DNA from: Lachnospiraceae bacterium
GTDB taxonomy: Bacteria; Bacillota; Clostridia; Lachnospirales; Lachnospiraceae
NCBI GenBank assembly: GCA_017558865.1
Contig: JAFYTM010000023.1
Span: forward strand, 1-38,028
Length of the DNA: 38,028 nt
Reading direction: 5' to 3'
Shown here: positions 17,419-24,931 of the stretch, in pieces
Layout: the number at the start of each line of letters is the position of its first letter
How positions within the stretch are numbered: position 1 is the stretch's first letter
Translations under genes and position numbers: made by a program
Notes under the pieces: generated by a model
Told to the model about the DNA's origin: nothing
Database searches by the model: none
Seen by the model: only the letters and a program-made list of their open reading frames with translations

Positions 17419-17944
17419 TCGCCCATTAAGGATATCCGGAATTGTCAAGGATTCCATCGTGGATGGTCCGGGAATTCGCTATGTGATCTTTACGCAGGGA
17501 TGCCCTCATCACTGTCCAGGCTGTCACAATCCGCAGACGCATGATTTTGCCGGAGGAAAAGAGGCGAATATAGATGAGCTTCTGGAGCAGATGTTCCAGA
17601 ATCCATTGATATCAGGTGTCACCTTTTCCGGTGGAGAGCCTTTGGTGCAGGCAGAGGCACTTGTTCCTATTGCAGAAGCTGTAAAGGCACGGCAGAAGCA
17701 CCTGATGATCTATACGGGATATCTTTATGAAGAATTACAGAAATCAGAATGCACAGCCGTACAAAGGCTTTTGGAACTGGCGGATATTCTGGTGGATGGA
17801 CCATTTCTTTTGGAAGAAAAGAATCTGACACTGTTGTATCGCGGAAGTGAAAATCAGAGAGTGATTGATCTGAAAAAAACAAAAGCTTCGGGAAAGGTAG
17901 TTTTATACCGAAGTGAATATGACGATATTGATATTATAATTTAA
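17399..17944 (+). CDS. nrdG: Anaerobic RNR activating enzyme NrdG
   Basis: A radical SAM activase of 181 residues that generates the glycyl radical on the RNR. The 4Fe-4S motif CxxxCxxC is in FTQGCPHHCPGCHNPQTHDF, followed by the SAM-binding GVTFSGGEPL. I read the start as GTG at 17399, preceded by GAGGAGA with normal spacing. A longer ATG start at 17372 lies further inside the upstream gene without a ribosome site. The gene overlaps the radical-domain gene by 20 bp, fitting a stoichiometric relation between activase and radical subunit. It ends at a strong bidirectional terminator. Confidence 0.93.
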   Translation: MLNTVCNRPLRISGIVKDSIVDGPGIRYVIFTQGCPHHCPGCHNPQTHDFAGGKEANIDELLEQMFQNPLISGVTFSGGEPLVQAEALVPIAEAVKARQKHLMIYTGYLYEELQKSECTAVQRLLELADILVDGPFLLEEKNLTLLYRGSENQRVIDLKKTKASGKVVLYRSEYDDIDIII

Positions 17945-17949
17945 ATCAA

Positions 17950-17982
17950 AAAGCTGGAATCCAATAACCGGGTTCCAGCTTT
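17950..17982. terminator. Bidirectional rho-independent terminator
   Basis: AAAGCTGGAA and TTCCAGCTTT form a perfect 10-bp outer stem extended by TCC/GGG pairing around a short loop. Flanking A and T runs let it end both the nrd operon (plus) and the transporter gene (minus) that converge here. Confidence 0.88.
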
Positions 17983-17999
17983 TATGTATGATAATAAAA

Positions 18000-19496
18000 T
18001 TATTCAGCTGCAGAAAAACGATTTCTTAAGAAAAGCATTACTGCTGCAAGCAGTGCAATGGAGATTACCAGTACGATCCATGCATTCTGTACAAAACCTG
18101 CGATGCAATAGCCTACAAAGGATACAGCAGCTACCAGTAAAGCATACGGAAGCTGGGTAGATACATGGTTGATATGGTCACACTGTGCACCGGCGGAAGC
18201 CATGATCGTTGTATCGGAGATTGGAGAGCAGTGGTCACCGCATACAGCACCTGCAAGACAGGCAGCGATGGTGATGATCAACAGGTTTCCAGGAAGATCG
18301 ATACCTACAACGATCGGAAGCAGGATACCAAAGGTTCCCCAAGAGGTTCCTGTAGAGAATGCCAGGAAGATAGCTACCACGAATACAATCGCTGGAAGCA
18401 TACCGGTCAGTCCAGCCGCACTTCCTTCAAAAAGAGCACTTACATACTCAGCCGCACCGAGCATACCAGTCAGACTGGAAAGAGTCCATGCGAAAGTCAG
18501 GATCAGGATAGGGCTGATCATGGCCTTGAATCCTTCTGGGAAAGAATCCATACAATCTTTGAAAGTTAATACTCTGCGGCACAGATAGAATACAATGGTG
18601 AACAGCAGTGCAGCTGTAGAACCAAGGGAAAGACCAAGGGAGGCATCACAGTTTGCAAATGCATTGATGAATGTTTCGCCTTCAAAGAAACCACCGGTGT
18701 AGATCATACCAACGATACAGCAGCTGATCAGCACAATAACCGGAAGTGCAAGGTCAATAACACTGCCTTTGTCAGATAATGCATCCATATCGATATCGTC
18801 TTTTACTGCTTTTCCGGAAGTGAACAGGTCGCCCTTCTTTGCATTATCTTCATGTTTTTTCATCAGACCAAAATCAATATCAAAAGCAATGATGAAGATA
18901 ATAGCTGCAATGGTCAGCAGAGAGTAGAGATTGTAAGGAATTGCACGGATAAAAAGAGATAATCCGTCTTCGCCTTCTACTACACCGGCAACAGCAGCAG
19001 CCCAGGATGAGATCGGAGCGATCATACAGATCGGAGCTGCAGTGGCATCGATCAGATAAGCCAGCTTTGCACGGGATACATTGTGTTTGTCCGTGATCGG
19101 ACGCATAACGCTTCCTACGGTCAGACAGTTGAAATAGTCATCCACGAAGATCAGACATCCAAGACCAAATGTTGCAAAAAGAGTTCCTTTTCTTGTCTTG
19201 ATTGCATTCTGTGCCCATCTTCCGTAAGCTGCGGAACCGCCTGCTTTGTTCATCAGTACAACGATTGTGCCGAGGATGACAAGGAAGATCAGGATACCAA
19301 CATTCCAGCTGTCAGCAAGAGAGGAGATAAAACCATCATTAAACATGGTTGTGTAAGCTGCTACTACATCAAAGTTCGTACAGAACAAAGCAGCTGTGAC
19401 GATACCGACGAACAGGGAGCTGTAAACTTCCTTGGTGATCAGTGCAAGGATGATCGCTACCAGTGGCGGTACCAGAGACCAAAAAGTTGCATACAT
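18000..19496 (-). CDS. NhaC-superfamily transporter, probable lysine transporter
   Basis: A 498-residue polytopic membrane protein with about 11-13 hydrophobic segments. LGCLIFVDDYFNCLTVGSVMRPITDKHNVSRAKLAYLIDATAAPICMIAPISSWAA and FSTGTSWGTFGILLPI with GDHCSPISDTTIMASAGAQCDHINHVSTQLPYALL are the signature blocks of the NhaC Na+/H+ antiporter superfamily. By name it would be called an antiporter, but the gene is preceded by a complete lysine riboswitch with terminator (19532-19748, same strand). Lysine-riboswitch-controlled NhaC-like genes have been described as LysW, predicted lysine transporters, so import of lysine coupled to sodium or proton is the likely role. Start by AGGTGG about 10 nt upstream. 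Confidence 0.88.
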   Translation of the reverse strand: MYATFWSLVPPLVAIILALITKEVYSSLFVGIVTAALFCTNFDVVAAYTTMFNDGFISSLADSWNVGILIFLVILGTIVVLMNKAGGSAAYGRWAQNAIKTRKGTLFATFGLGCLIFVDDYFNCLTVGSVMRPITDKHNVSRAKLAYLIDATAAPICMIAPISSWAAAVAGVVEGEDGLSLFIRAIPYNLYSLLTIAAIIFIIAFDIDFGLMKKHEDNAKKGDLFTSGKAVKDDIDMDALSDKGSVIDLALPVIVLISCCIVGMIYTGGFFEGETFINAFANCDASLGLSLGSTAALLFTIVFYLCRRVLTFKDCMDSFPEGFKAMISPILILTFAWTLSSLTGMLGAAEYVSALFEGSAAGLTGMLPAIVFVVAIFLAFSTGTSWGTFGILLPIVVGIDLPGNLLIITIAACLAGAVCGDHCSPISDTTIMASAGAQCDHINHVSTQLPYALLVAAVSFVGYCIAGFVQNAWIVLVISIALLAAVMLFLRNRFSAAE

Positions 19497-19531
19497 AACA
19501 TTTTCCCACCTATAATATATTTCTGAAAAAT

Positions 19532-19563
19532 AAAAAAGGCCATGGTATATGAAACGCCCATGA
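19532..19563 (-). terminator. Terminator of the lysine riboswitch
   Basis: Read on the minus strand, GTCATGG pairs with CCATGGC around an 11-18-nt loop and is followed by CTTTTTTATTTTT. This is the expression platform of the lysine riboswitch: bound lysine should favour termination before the transporter gene. Confidence 0.82.
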
Positions 19564-19582
19564 CTTTTTTACTCCCCATAAA

Positions 19583-19748
19583 CGATAGCGCTCCACATAC
19601 CTGTGACAGTGCACAGCATATTCTGCTGTACCCCAGCAAAATATCTTCAGGCAGATATTCTGCTTCGGCGATTATTCTGTTCTGCATGTCCGGGATGCCT
19701 GTCCCATAGAAGACTGCATACTGGTAATGACCGCTCCTCTATCTTCCT
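19583..19748 (-). ncRNA. Lysine riboswitch (L-box) aptamer
   Basis: On the minus strand the conserved landmarks occur in order: GAAGATAGAGGAGCGG at the 5' end, CAGTATGCAG, ATCGCCGAAGCAG, TGCTGGGGTACAGCAG, CACTGTCA and GGAGCGCTATCG at the 3' end. GATAG and CTATC close the P1 stem. The five-way-junction order is that of the lysC-type L-box of Firmicutes. The 150 bp between this element and degV on the other side hold nothing else I can name. A 76-codon reading frame crossing the element is incidental. Confidence 0.92.
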
Positions 19749-19904
19749 TATTAAACAGATGAATACAGAGTAATATGGATGTCGAAAAAAGTCAAGGAAA
19801 ATCTTGGTTTTTCGCTGTTTTTTGCTGTTCCAGTTTATAAAAAGTTAAAATGAAAATGATAGGTTGTTCCGTATGTAAAAATACATAAAAGGAGCGGACG
19901 ATTT

Positions 19905-20768
19905 ATGAATGATAACAACAAGACAGCAATCATCGTAGATTCCTGCGGAGATGTACCAAAGGAATATTTTGAAAAATATAGACATCTGTTTGTACTTCCT
20001 ATGCGTATTAACTGTCAGGATGGTTCTTTTCGGGATGGAATAGAGATCTCAGCAGAGGATGTATACCGTAGGCAGAAGACGGAAAATCTTACTTCCAGTA
20101 CCCCGAGCGGTGCGGATGTGGAAGATTTGTTCCGTAAGATAGAAGAAGAAGGCTATCAGAAAGCCATTGCGATTATCTTGTCAAGCGGACTGACCAGTAC
20201 GGTCAACTATATTCGACTGGCAGCAGAAGAGCTGGAGCATCTGGAGGTGGCAGTATATGATTCTTTCAGTGCCAGCATCGGTGAGGGGGCTATTGCGATC
20301 CAGGCAGCAGAATATGCCGAAGAAGGTGTTCCTTTTGAAGAATTAAAGAAAAAAGTTGAAAAACTGATTGCCGGGACAAAGGTGTTTTTCTCCATTGACA
20401 CGTTGGAATATCTGCAGAAAGGCGGCCGCATCGGCAAGGTGACGGCGTTGGCTGGAACGCTTCTGGATATCAAGCCTGTGATCACATTGGATGAGGAAGG
20501 AGAACTCTATACGGCAGCCAAGGTCAGAAGCCACAAAGCTGTGGCGAAAAAGCTGGTGCAGTTTGTACAGGAACAGGCGCAGGAGGGACGCGCCTTTAAT
20601 CTGCTGGTGGCAGACGGAGGCATTCAGGAAGAGAGGGATGCATTGGAGGTACGGCTTATGGAGGCCCTGCCGGGATGCCATCAGATTTTCCGTGCGAAGA
20701 TTGGCGGGGCACTCAGCATTCATCTGGGGCCGGGGCTTCTGGGAGCCGGGATACAATATCTGGATTAA
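19905..20768 (+). CDS. DegV family fatty-acid-binding protein
   Basis: A 287-residue protein of the DegV/FakB family, cytoplasmic proteins that bind a fatty acid in a deep pocket and, as FakB, present it to the FakA kinase for phosphorylation. The opening TAIIVDSCGDVPKEYFEKY, the TSTPSGADVEDLF segment, ILSSGLTSTVNYIRLAA and DTLEYLQKGGRIGKVTALAGTLLDIKPVI are family hallmarks. No fakA gene is in the window. AAAGGAG precedes the ATG. Which fatty acid is bound, and whether it truly serves FakA, cannot be told. Confidence 0.92.
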   Translation: MNDNNKTAIIVDSCGDVPKEYFEKYRHLFVLPMRINCQDGSFRDGIEISAEDVYRRQKTENLTSSTPSGADVEDLFRKIEEEGYQKAIAIILSSGLTSTVNYIRLAAEELEHLEVAVYDSFSASIGEGAIAIQAAEYAEEGVPFEELKKKVEKLIAGTKVFFSIDTLEYLQKGGRIGKVTALAGTLLDIKPVITLDEEGELYTAAKVRSHKAVAKKLVQFVQEQAQEGRAFNLLVADGGIQEERDALEVRLMEALPGCHQIFRAKIGGALSIHLGPGLLGAGIQYLD

Positions 20769-20837
20769 GAAAATTTAAGATGTATCTACCCTTCTTATGT
20801 ATTATAATAGAAGAAAACACATAAGGAGGGCTTTTTT

Positions 20838-21158
20838 ATGATTATTACAACAACACCATCTGTAGACGGAAGAAGAATTGTAGAATATAAGGGAATTGTG
20901 TTCGGAGAGGTCGTATCCGGTGTGAATTTTGTCAAGGATTTTGCGGCAGGACTGAGCAACTTTTTTGGAGGACGTTCTACTACCTACGAGGACGAATTGA
21001 TTCAGGCGAGGCAGAATGTGCTTTATGAGATGGAGCAAAGGGCACGCGACCGGGGAGCAAATGCTGTCGTAGGCGTGGATATCGATTATGAGGTGCTGGG
21101 AGCTGACAACGGCATGCTGATGGTGACGGCCAGCGGGACGGCAGTAGTGGTAGAATAA
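20838..21158 (+). CDS. YbjQ/UPF0145 family protein
   Basis: A 106-residue cytoplasmic protein of the UPF0145 (YbjQ) family, often called a heavy-metal-binding domain because of structural resemblance. Key family segments are [67 protein letters not shown] and the C-terminal [11 protein letters not shown]. These proteins form pentameric rings; function is not established. A TATAAT at 20803-20808, 30 bp before the gene, may be its -10 box, without a good -35. Strong ATAAGGAGGG ribosome site. Confidence 0.9.
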   Translation: MIITTTPSVDGRRIVEYKGIVFGEVVSGVNFVKDFAAGLSNFFGGRSTTYEDELIQARQNVLYEMEQRARDRGANAVVGVDIDYEVLGADNGMLMVTASGTAVVVE

Positions 21159-21171
21159 GGAAGTGAGGTTT

Positions 21172-21484
21172 GTGAAGAAAAAACGTGTAACGGGTATTGT
21201 CTTGTCAGCGGCAGTGGTGTTGCTGATCAGTGGCAGCCTGCTATGCGGTGTTTGTCCAGAATGCGGGAGGCGGCAAAGACCTTCTTACAATGAACCTGTA
21301 CAGCGAGGATGTAAGTCAGGGATTTTTTTTCATTAATGATAAAAGATATGGGATTTTTCAATGTCAGAAGCCGGAGCTTGAGAAGCTGGTCGTGACGGTG
21401 GAGAACGATGAGACCGGTGAGTCCGTGACAGAAGAGTATGAGATGAACGGATATCATATCTATGTGGCAGAGTTGCCAAGGTAA
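21172..21484 (+). pseudogene. Small membrane/secreted protein, frameshifted
   Basis: Two frames together make one sensible protein. The GTG at 21172 opens a frame with a basic start and hydrophobic helix (KKKRVTGIVLSAAVVLLISG), which then degenerates and stops after about 56 codons. The plus-one frame, open from 21230, continues the helix (CYAVFVQNAGGGKD) and gives a soluble domain of about 70 residues ending in EYEMNGYHIYVAELPR; it has no ribosome site of its own. One extra base around 21226-21245 would explain the break. The intact protein would be about 100 residues with one N-terminal helix. No family recognised. The break could also be a sequencing error. Confidence 0.55.
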
Positions 21485-21539
21485 CAATCGTGTATGCTAC
21501 ACAGCCGGTTTTGTGATATATACGGAAATATATATAAAT

Positions 21540-21588
21540 AAACAGTATAAAACAGTTGACAACAGTTGTCAGCTGTTTTATACTGTTT
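21540..21588 (+). promoter_or_regulatory. Promoter inside a 49-bp palindrome, likely GntR operator
   Basis: Two 23-bp arms (21540-21562 and 21566-21588), differing at one position, are separated by CAG. The left arm carries TTGACA (21556-21561) and the right arm TATACT (21579-21584) with a 17-bp spacer, so an almost perfect promoter lies fully within the palindrome. The first gene downstream is a GntR regulator, which should bind here and repress its own operon. Within the arms ACAGTATAAAACAGT and its mirror could be separate half-sites. Confidence 0.8.
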
Positions 21589-21609
21589 ATAACAAAGGAG
21601 GGATGCTAC

Positions 21610-21984
21610 ATGAAGCTGATTATCAACCATTCTTCCATGCAGCCAATCTATGAACAGATATCAGGACAGATCAAGGAACTGATCATCCGTGGTGACCTGC
21701 TGGAAGGGACGATGCTTCCGTCTGTCCGGGTGCTGGCAAAGGAACTTAGGGTCAGTGCGTTGACAGTCAAAAAATCCTACGATACGCTGGAGCAGGAAGG
21801 GTTTGTCACGACGGTGCATGGAAAGGGAAGTTTTGTATCCAGCGCGAATCAGGCGCAGTTGTTGGAAGAGAAGAAAAGGGAAATAGAAGCGGAGCTGGAA
21901 CATGCCATCCGCAAAGGAAGAAGCTGTGGTATGAGCAATCAGGAGATTGCAGAATTGTTTCAGATTATATTGGAGGATGAATGA
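21610..21984 (+). CDS. GntR family regulator, YtrA type
   Basis: A 124-residue repressor. Residues about 8-75 form the GntR winged helix-turn-helix (SMQPIYEQISGQIKELIIRGDLLEGTMLPSVRVLAKELRVSALTVKKSYDTLEQEGFV). The C-terminal part is only about 45 residues of helix, the layout of the YtrA subfamily, which usually controls ABC transporter genes lying next to it. The ATG at 21610 follows AAAGGAGGG. It overlaps the ATPase gene by 4 bp (ATGA) and is preceded by a palindromic promoter at 21540-21588. Confidence 0.92.
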   Translation: MKLIINHSSMQPIYEQISGQIKELIIRGDLLEGTMLPSVRVLAKELRVSALTVKKSYDTLEQEGFVTTVHGKGSFVSSANQAQLLEEKKREIEAELEHAIRKGRSCGMSNQEIAELFQIILEDE

Positions 21985-22835
21985 TGCTTGTGAGATTAGA
22001 CCATGTACAAAAAACATATCCGGATTTTCATCTGAACTGTTCCCTGGAGGTTCCGGAGGGAAAGATTACCGCACTGATCGGTACGAATGGAGCTGGAAAA
22101 AGTACGACATTTAAGGCAATTCTGGGTCTTATTTTTCCGGAAAAGGGTGAAATTGAAGTGTTTGGAAAGCCTATACAGGATTTAAAAGAGAAGGACAGGG
22201 AACAGATCGGTGTGGCTTTGTCGAATTCTGTTTTCAGTGGATTTCTTTCAGTCCGGGATATGCTTCCGGTTCTGGAAAAGCTGTACAGTCAATTTTCTAA
22301 AGAGGATTTTTTGAAAAAATGTAATCAGTTTGGACTTCCTCTGGATAAAAAGATAAAAGATTTTTCCACAGGTATGAAAGCAAAGCTGAAAGTATTGATT
22401 GCTGTGTCCCATGATGCAAAGCTTTTGATTCTGGATGAGCCTACCGCAGGTCTGGATGTGTTGGCACGGGAAGATGTCTTGGATATACTGCGGGATTATA
22501 TGCTTCCGGGAAATCGTTCGATCCTGATCAGCTCCCATATATCCAGTGATCTGGAAGGTTTGTGCGATGATATCTATCTGATTGAACGTGGAGAAGTTAT
22601 CTTTCACGAGGAAATGGACAGGCTGCTGAACGAATATGGCATTTTGAAAGTGACAGAAGAGCAGTATAAAACATTGGATAAACGTTATGTACTTCGTGAG
22701 AAAGCGGAGCATTTTGGATATAGTCTTTTGACCAGTCAAAAGCAATTTTATCTGGAAAATACACCGGAGCTGGTGGTAGAAAAAGGATCGATTGATCATA
22801 TGATTATGATGATGACGAAGGGGGAAGTAGTATGA
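21981..22835 (+). CDS. ABC transporter ATP-binding protein
   Basis: A 284-residue nucleotide-binding subunit. Walker A is IGTNGAGKSTT (about residues 34-44), the signature is DFSTGMKAKLKV, a slight variant of LSGGM, and Walker B is LLILDEPTAGLD, followed by the switch-region SSHISSDLEGLCDD. The about 60-residue C-terminal extension is common in ABC-2 exporters of the YtrB/BcrA kind. Context (YtrA-like regulator before, ABC-2 permease after, ATGA overlaps on both sides) suggests an exporter for antibiotics, peptides or cell-envelope stress agents. The substrate is not known, and the permease seems broken. Confidence 0.92.
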   Translation: MMLVRLDHVQKTYPDFHLNCSLEVPEGKITALIGTNGAGKSTTFKAILGLIFPEKGEIEVFGKPIQDLKEKDREQIGVALSNSVFSGFLSVRDMLPVLEKLYSQFSKEDFLKKCNQFGLPLDKKIKDFSTGMKAKLKVLIAVSHDAKLLILDEPTAGLDVLAREDVLDILRDYMLPGNRSILISSHISSDLEGLCDDIYLIERGEVIFHEEMDRLLNEYGILKVTEEQYKTLDKRYVLREKAEHFGYSLLTSQKQFYLENTPELVVEKGSIDHMIMMMTKGEVV

Positions 22836-23473
22836 CAGGGTTATTACTGAAGGACTGGAAGCTTTTGAAGAATCAGGGAAAATATTTTTTGACAGTGGTA
22901 CTGTTTGCCGCTATGATGTTGTTTATCAACTCAGAAGAATATACTTCCTTTGCGACCTCTTATATGACATTCCTGATTACGATGATTACATAAAACAGTT
23001 TCAGTTATGATGAGTATGATAATGGGATGCAGTTTCTTCTGGGACTTCCGATCAGCCGGAAAACCTATGTACGGGAAAAATACCTGTTCGGTACAATGTT
23101 AGCAGTTGTCACATGGATTTTATCCATTCTTATGCAGATGCTGTTTCGTAGGATACAGACATCTGCGGATCATGGATTTGAATTTCCAGGTATGTTTCCG
23201 GTCTTTTTGGCAATCGTATTTGTGTTTTTAGGTTATTCTATTCCTTTTATACTGAAATATGGAGCAGAAAAAGGACGTACGATCTCCTATGCGACTTTGT
23301 TTGGTGTGTTTGCAGTGATTTTAGTTTTGTCCAAAATGAATTTTTTTCCGGTGATAGAAAACAAGATAACACAGGTACTGGAAAAAGGTATGATCTTTCT
23401 GATTGTCAGTATTGTTTTTTTGACAGGATCTTACTTTATTTCATTGAAAATCATAGAAAAGAAAGAATATTAA
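22832..23473 (+). pseudogene. ABC-2 permease interrupted by an in-frame stop
   Basis: The frame starts with ATG at 22832, overlapping the ATPase stop by 4 bp, and reads MTGLLLKDWKLLKNQ plus a first membrane helix, then meets TAA at 22991-22993. The same frame goes on without a shift through SFSYDEYDNGMQFLLGLPISRKTYVREKYLFGT, a typical ABC-2 permease motif region, and on to 23473 with four more hydrophobic segments. Joined, the protein would be about 213 residues, the normal size for this group. A single-base substitution is therefore the simplest cause. An internal restart at the ATG at 23027 would lack the first two helices. Confidence 0.8.
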
Positions 23474-23508
23474 ACGACATAAAATTATTATGTTAATCAG
23501 GAGACGAT

Positions 23509-24252
23509 ATGATTTATTTTAGCCATCTTCTGGATGACAATGAGATGAAACAACTATTAAAGAATCCGGGAACGGGACTGGAGAGTATTGAATTTTCCAT
23601 ATCAGAAAATCTGGATCATCTGGATCAGAAGCTTCAGGCTTATGAAAAGCGTCTGGCATATATGGGATATCCGGAATTGACACTGCATGGACCATTTCTG
23701 GATTTGAATCCGGCAGCGTTTGATTCTATGGTTGCAGAAGCAACCAGAATCCGGTATGAGCAGTCTTATCTTGCGGCAAAAAAACTGGGAGCGAAAAAAT
23801 TGATTCTGCATACCTGTTTTCTGCCGGATGTATACATGATTCCCGGCTGGGCAGATCGGGTAGCGGATTTTTACAGAAGATTCCTGGCGGATAAGGACGA
23901 TACTGTTCAGATCCTTCTGGAAAATGTGCTGGATCCTTATCCGACACCTGTATGGGATATCGCTGCACAGCTTGCGCATCCGGCAGTGGGACTTTGTCTG
24001 GATGTAGGGCATGCGAATTGCTATTCGGAGGTCGCTATGTCAGAATGGTGCAGGATATTGGAAGGAAAGGTGCGGCATCTTCATGTTCATGATAATGATG
24101 GAACGAAGGATGCACATCTGGCTCTGGGGGAAGGAACGATTCCAGCAGAACCATTTATTCCTTTACTAAAAGTGGCAGACTGTACCGTAGAGTGCTTTAA
24201 CCAAAGGGATTGCCAGTTAACCTATGACAAAATATTGACAATAAAAGGCTAG
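23509..24252 (+). CDS. Sugar phosphate isomerase/epimerase-like TIM barrel protein
   Basis: A 247-residue protein of the AP-endonuclease-2-like (xylose isomerase-like) barrel family. LTLHGPFLDLNPA near residue 60, KKLILHTCFLP, ILLENVLDPYP, GLCLDVGHANCY and VRHLHVHDNDGTKDAHLALGEGTI supply the metal-binding histidine/acid set of the family. Length is typical of one-domain members. The substrate could be a sugar, inositol or sugar phosphate; a role as an endonuclease is less likely. AGGAGACG precedes the ATG. It sits alone between the ABC operon and a cobalamin riboswitch. Confidence 0.85.
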   Translation: MIYFSHLLDDNEMKQLLKNPGTGLESIEFSISENLDHLDQKLQAYEKRLAYMGYPELTLHGPFLDLNPAAFDSMVAEATRIRYEQSYLAAKKLGAKKLILHTCFLPDVYMIPGWADRVADFYRRFLADKDDTVQILLENVLDPYPTPVWDIAAQLAHPAVGLCLDVGHANCYSEVAMSEWCRILEGKVRHLHVHDNDGTKDAHLALGEGTIPAEPFIPLLKVADCTVECFNQRDCQLTYDKILTIKG

Positions 24253-24293
24253 AGGAGTATAGTAATAATAACAGAAAATAGAACGCTGAAAAA

Positions 24294-24463
24294 TGCAGAT
24301 ACAACGGAATGTCATACAGGCATTCCGGGAATCCAGTTAGAATCTGGAACAGATTTATCCCTGCTGTGAGAGCAACGAAAGAAATCATACCACTGGCGTA
24401 AGTTGGGAAGGGATTTCTAGTAGGAAAAGTAAGACGGCTCAAGTCAGAACACCAGTATTTGCA
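24294..24463 (+). ncRNA. Cobalamin riboswitch aptamer
   Basis: TGCAGATAC (24294-24302) and GTATTTGCA (24455-24463) close the P1 stem. In between are a GGAATGtc...GGCATTCC arm, the conserved core GGGAATCCAGTTAGAATCTGGAACAG..., CTGCTGTGAG, ACCACTGG, a GGGAAGGGATT arm with GTAGGAA, and the 3' core AAGTCAGAACACCAG (the AGTCAGGAgACCTGCC counterpart). This order and these blocks are diagnostic of the B12 element of Clostridia. It lies directly upstream of a DUF4430 protein and an ECF S-component. Confidence 0.88.
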
Positions 24464-24473
24464 GATAACAGAC

Positions 24474-24505
24474 CATCCGGTGGAATAGAACGGATGTCTA
24501 TTTTT
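24474..24505 (+). terminator. Terminator of the cobalamin riboswitch
   Basis: CATCCG (24474-24479) pairs with CGGATG (24491-24496), followed by TCTATTTTTG. The short stem immediately after the aptamer is a probable expression platform for transcriptional attenuation when cobalamin is bound. Confidence 0.6.
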
Positions 24506-24538
24506 GTTGTCTTACAATCAGAAAAGGAGAGAAGGAAC

Positions 24539-24931
24539 ATGAAGAAAAAAGGAACACTGATTGCAGGTGGGCTTCTTGTTCTGGTATGCGTTCTTGCAGG
24601 TATGATTGCTGTGAAATTTAAACCTGAGACCGTAGCCGGTGCAAAAGAAGTGACGATTGTAGTCGTACATGGAGATGGAAAGGAAACAGAATTTACATAT
24701 CAGACAGATGCAGAATATCTGGTGGATGTGCTGCTTGACAATGAACTGGTAGATGGTGAAGATGGAGCATATGGATTGTATATCACGGCTGTTGATGGTG
24801 AGGCAGCGGACGATTCCAGGCAGCAGTGGTGGTGCATTACAAAAGCTGGAGAACAGTTGAATACTTCAGCAGATACGACACCAATCAAGGATGGAGAGCA
24901 GTATGAGCTTACTTTAAAAGAGGGCTATTAA
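24539..24931 (+). CDS. DUF4430 surface protein, probable corrinoid binder
   Basis: A 130-residue protein with an N-terminal hydrophobic signal anchor (residues about 5-26); the cysteine at about residue 17 is inside the hydrophobic run and does not make a good lipobox. The extracellular part from residue about 35 is a single DUF4430 domain: VTIVVVHGDGKETEFTYQTD, LVDVLLDNELV, and the C-terminal QWWCITKAGEQLNTSADTTPIKDGEQYELTL. DUF4430 is related to the beta domain of human intrinsic factor and transcobalamin. Together with the cobalamin riboswitch upstream and the ECF S-component directly downstream, this supports a role in capturing B12 or its precursors. The ATG at 24539 follows AAAGGAGAGAAGG. 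Confidence 0.85.
   Translation: MKKKGTLIAGGLLVLVCVLAGMIAVKFKPETVAGAKEVTIVVVHGDGKETEFTYQTDAEYLVDVLLDNELVDGEDGAYGLYITAVDGEAADDSRQQWWCITKAGEQLNTSADTTPIKDGEQYELTLKEGY

Noticed and set aside
19457..19687. Small gene inside the transporter leader (minus)
   Set aside because: The reading frame lies over the lysine riboswitch and terminator; the RNA explains the sequence.
21323..21330. Programmed frameshift at a run of eight T
   Set aside because: The frame that carries the sensible protein is already the second one well before this run, so slippage here would not restore the product.
22991..22993. Two separate permease genes
   Set aside because: The second half has no ribosome site near an ATG that would keep the required helices, and the frame is unchanged across the stop.
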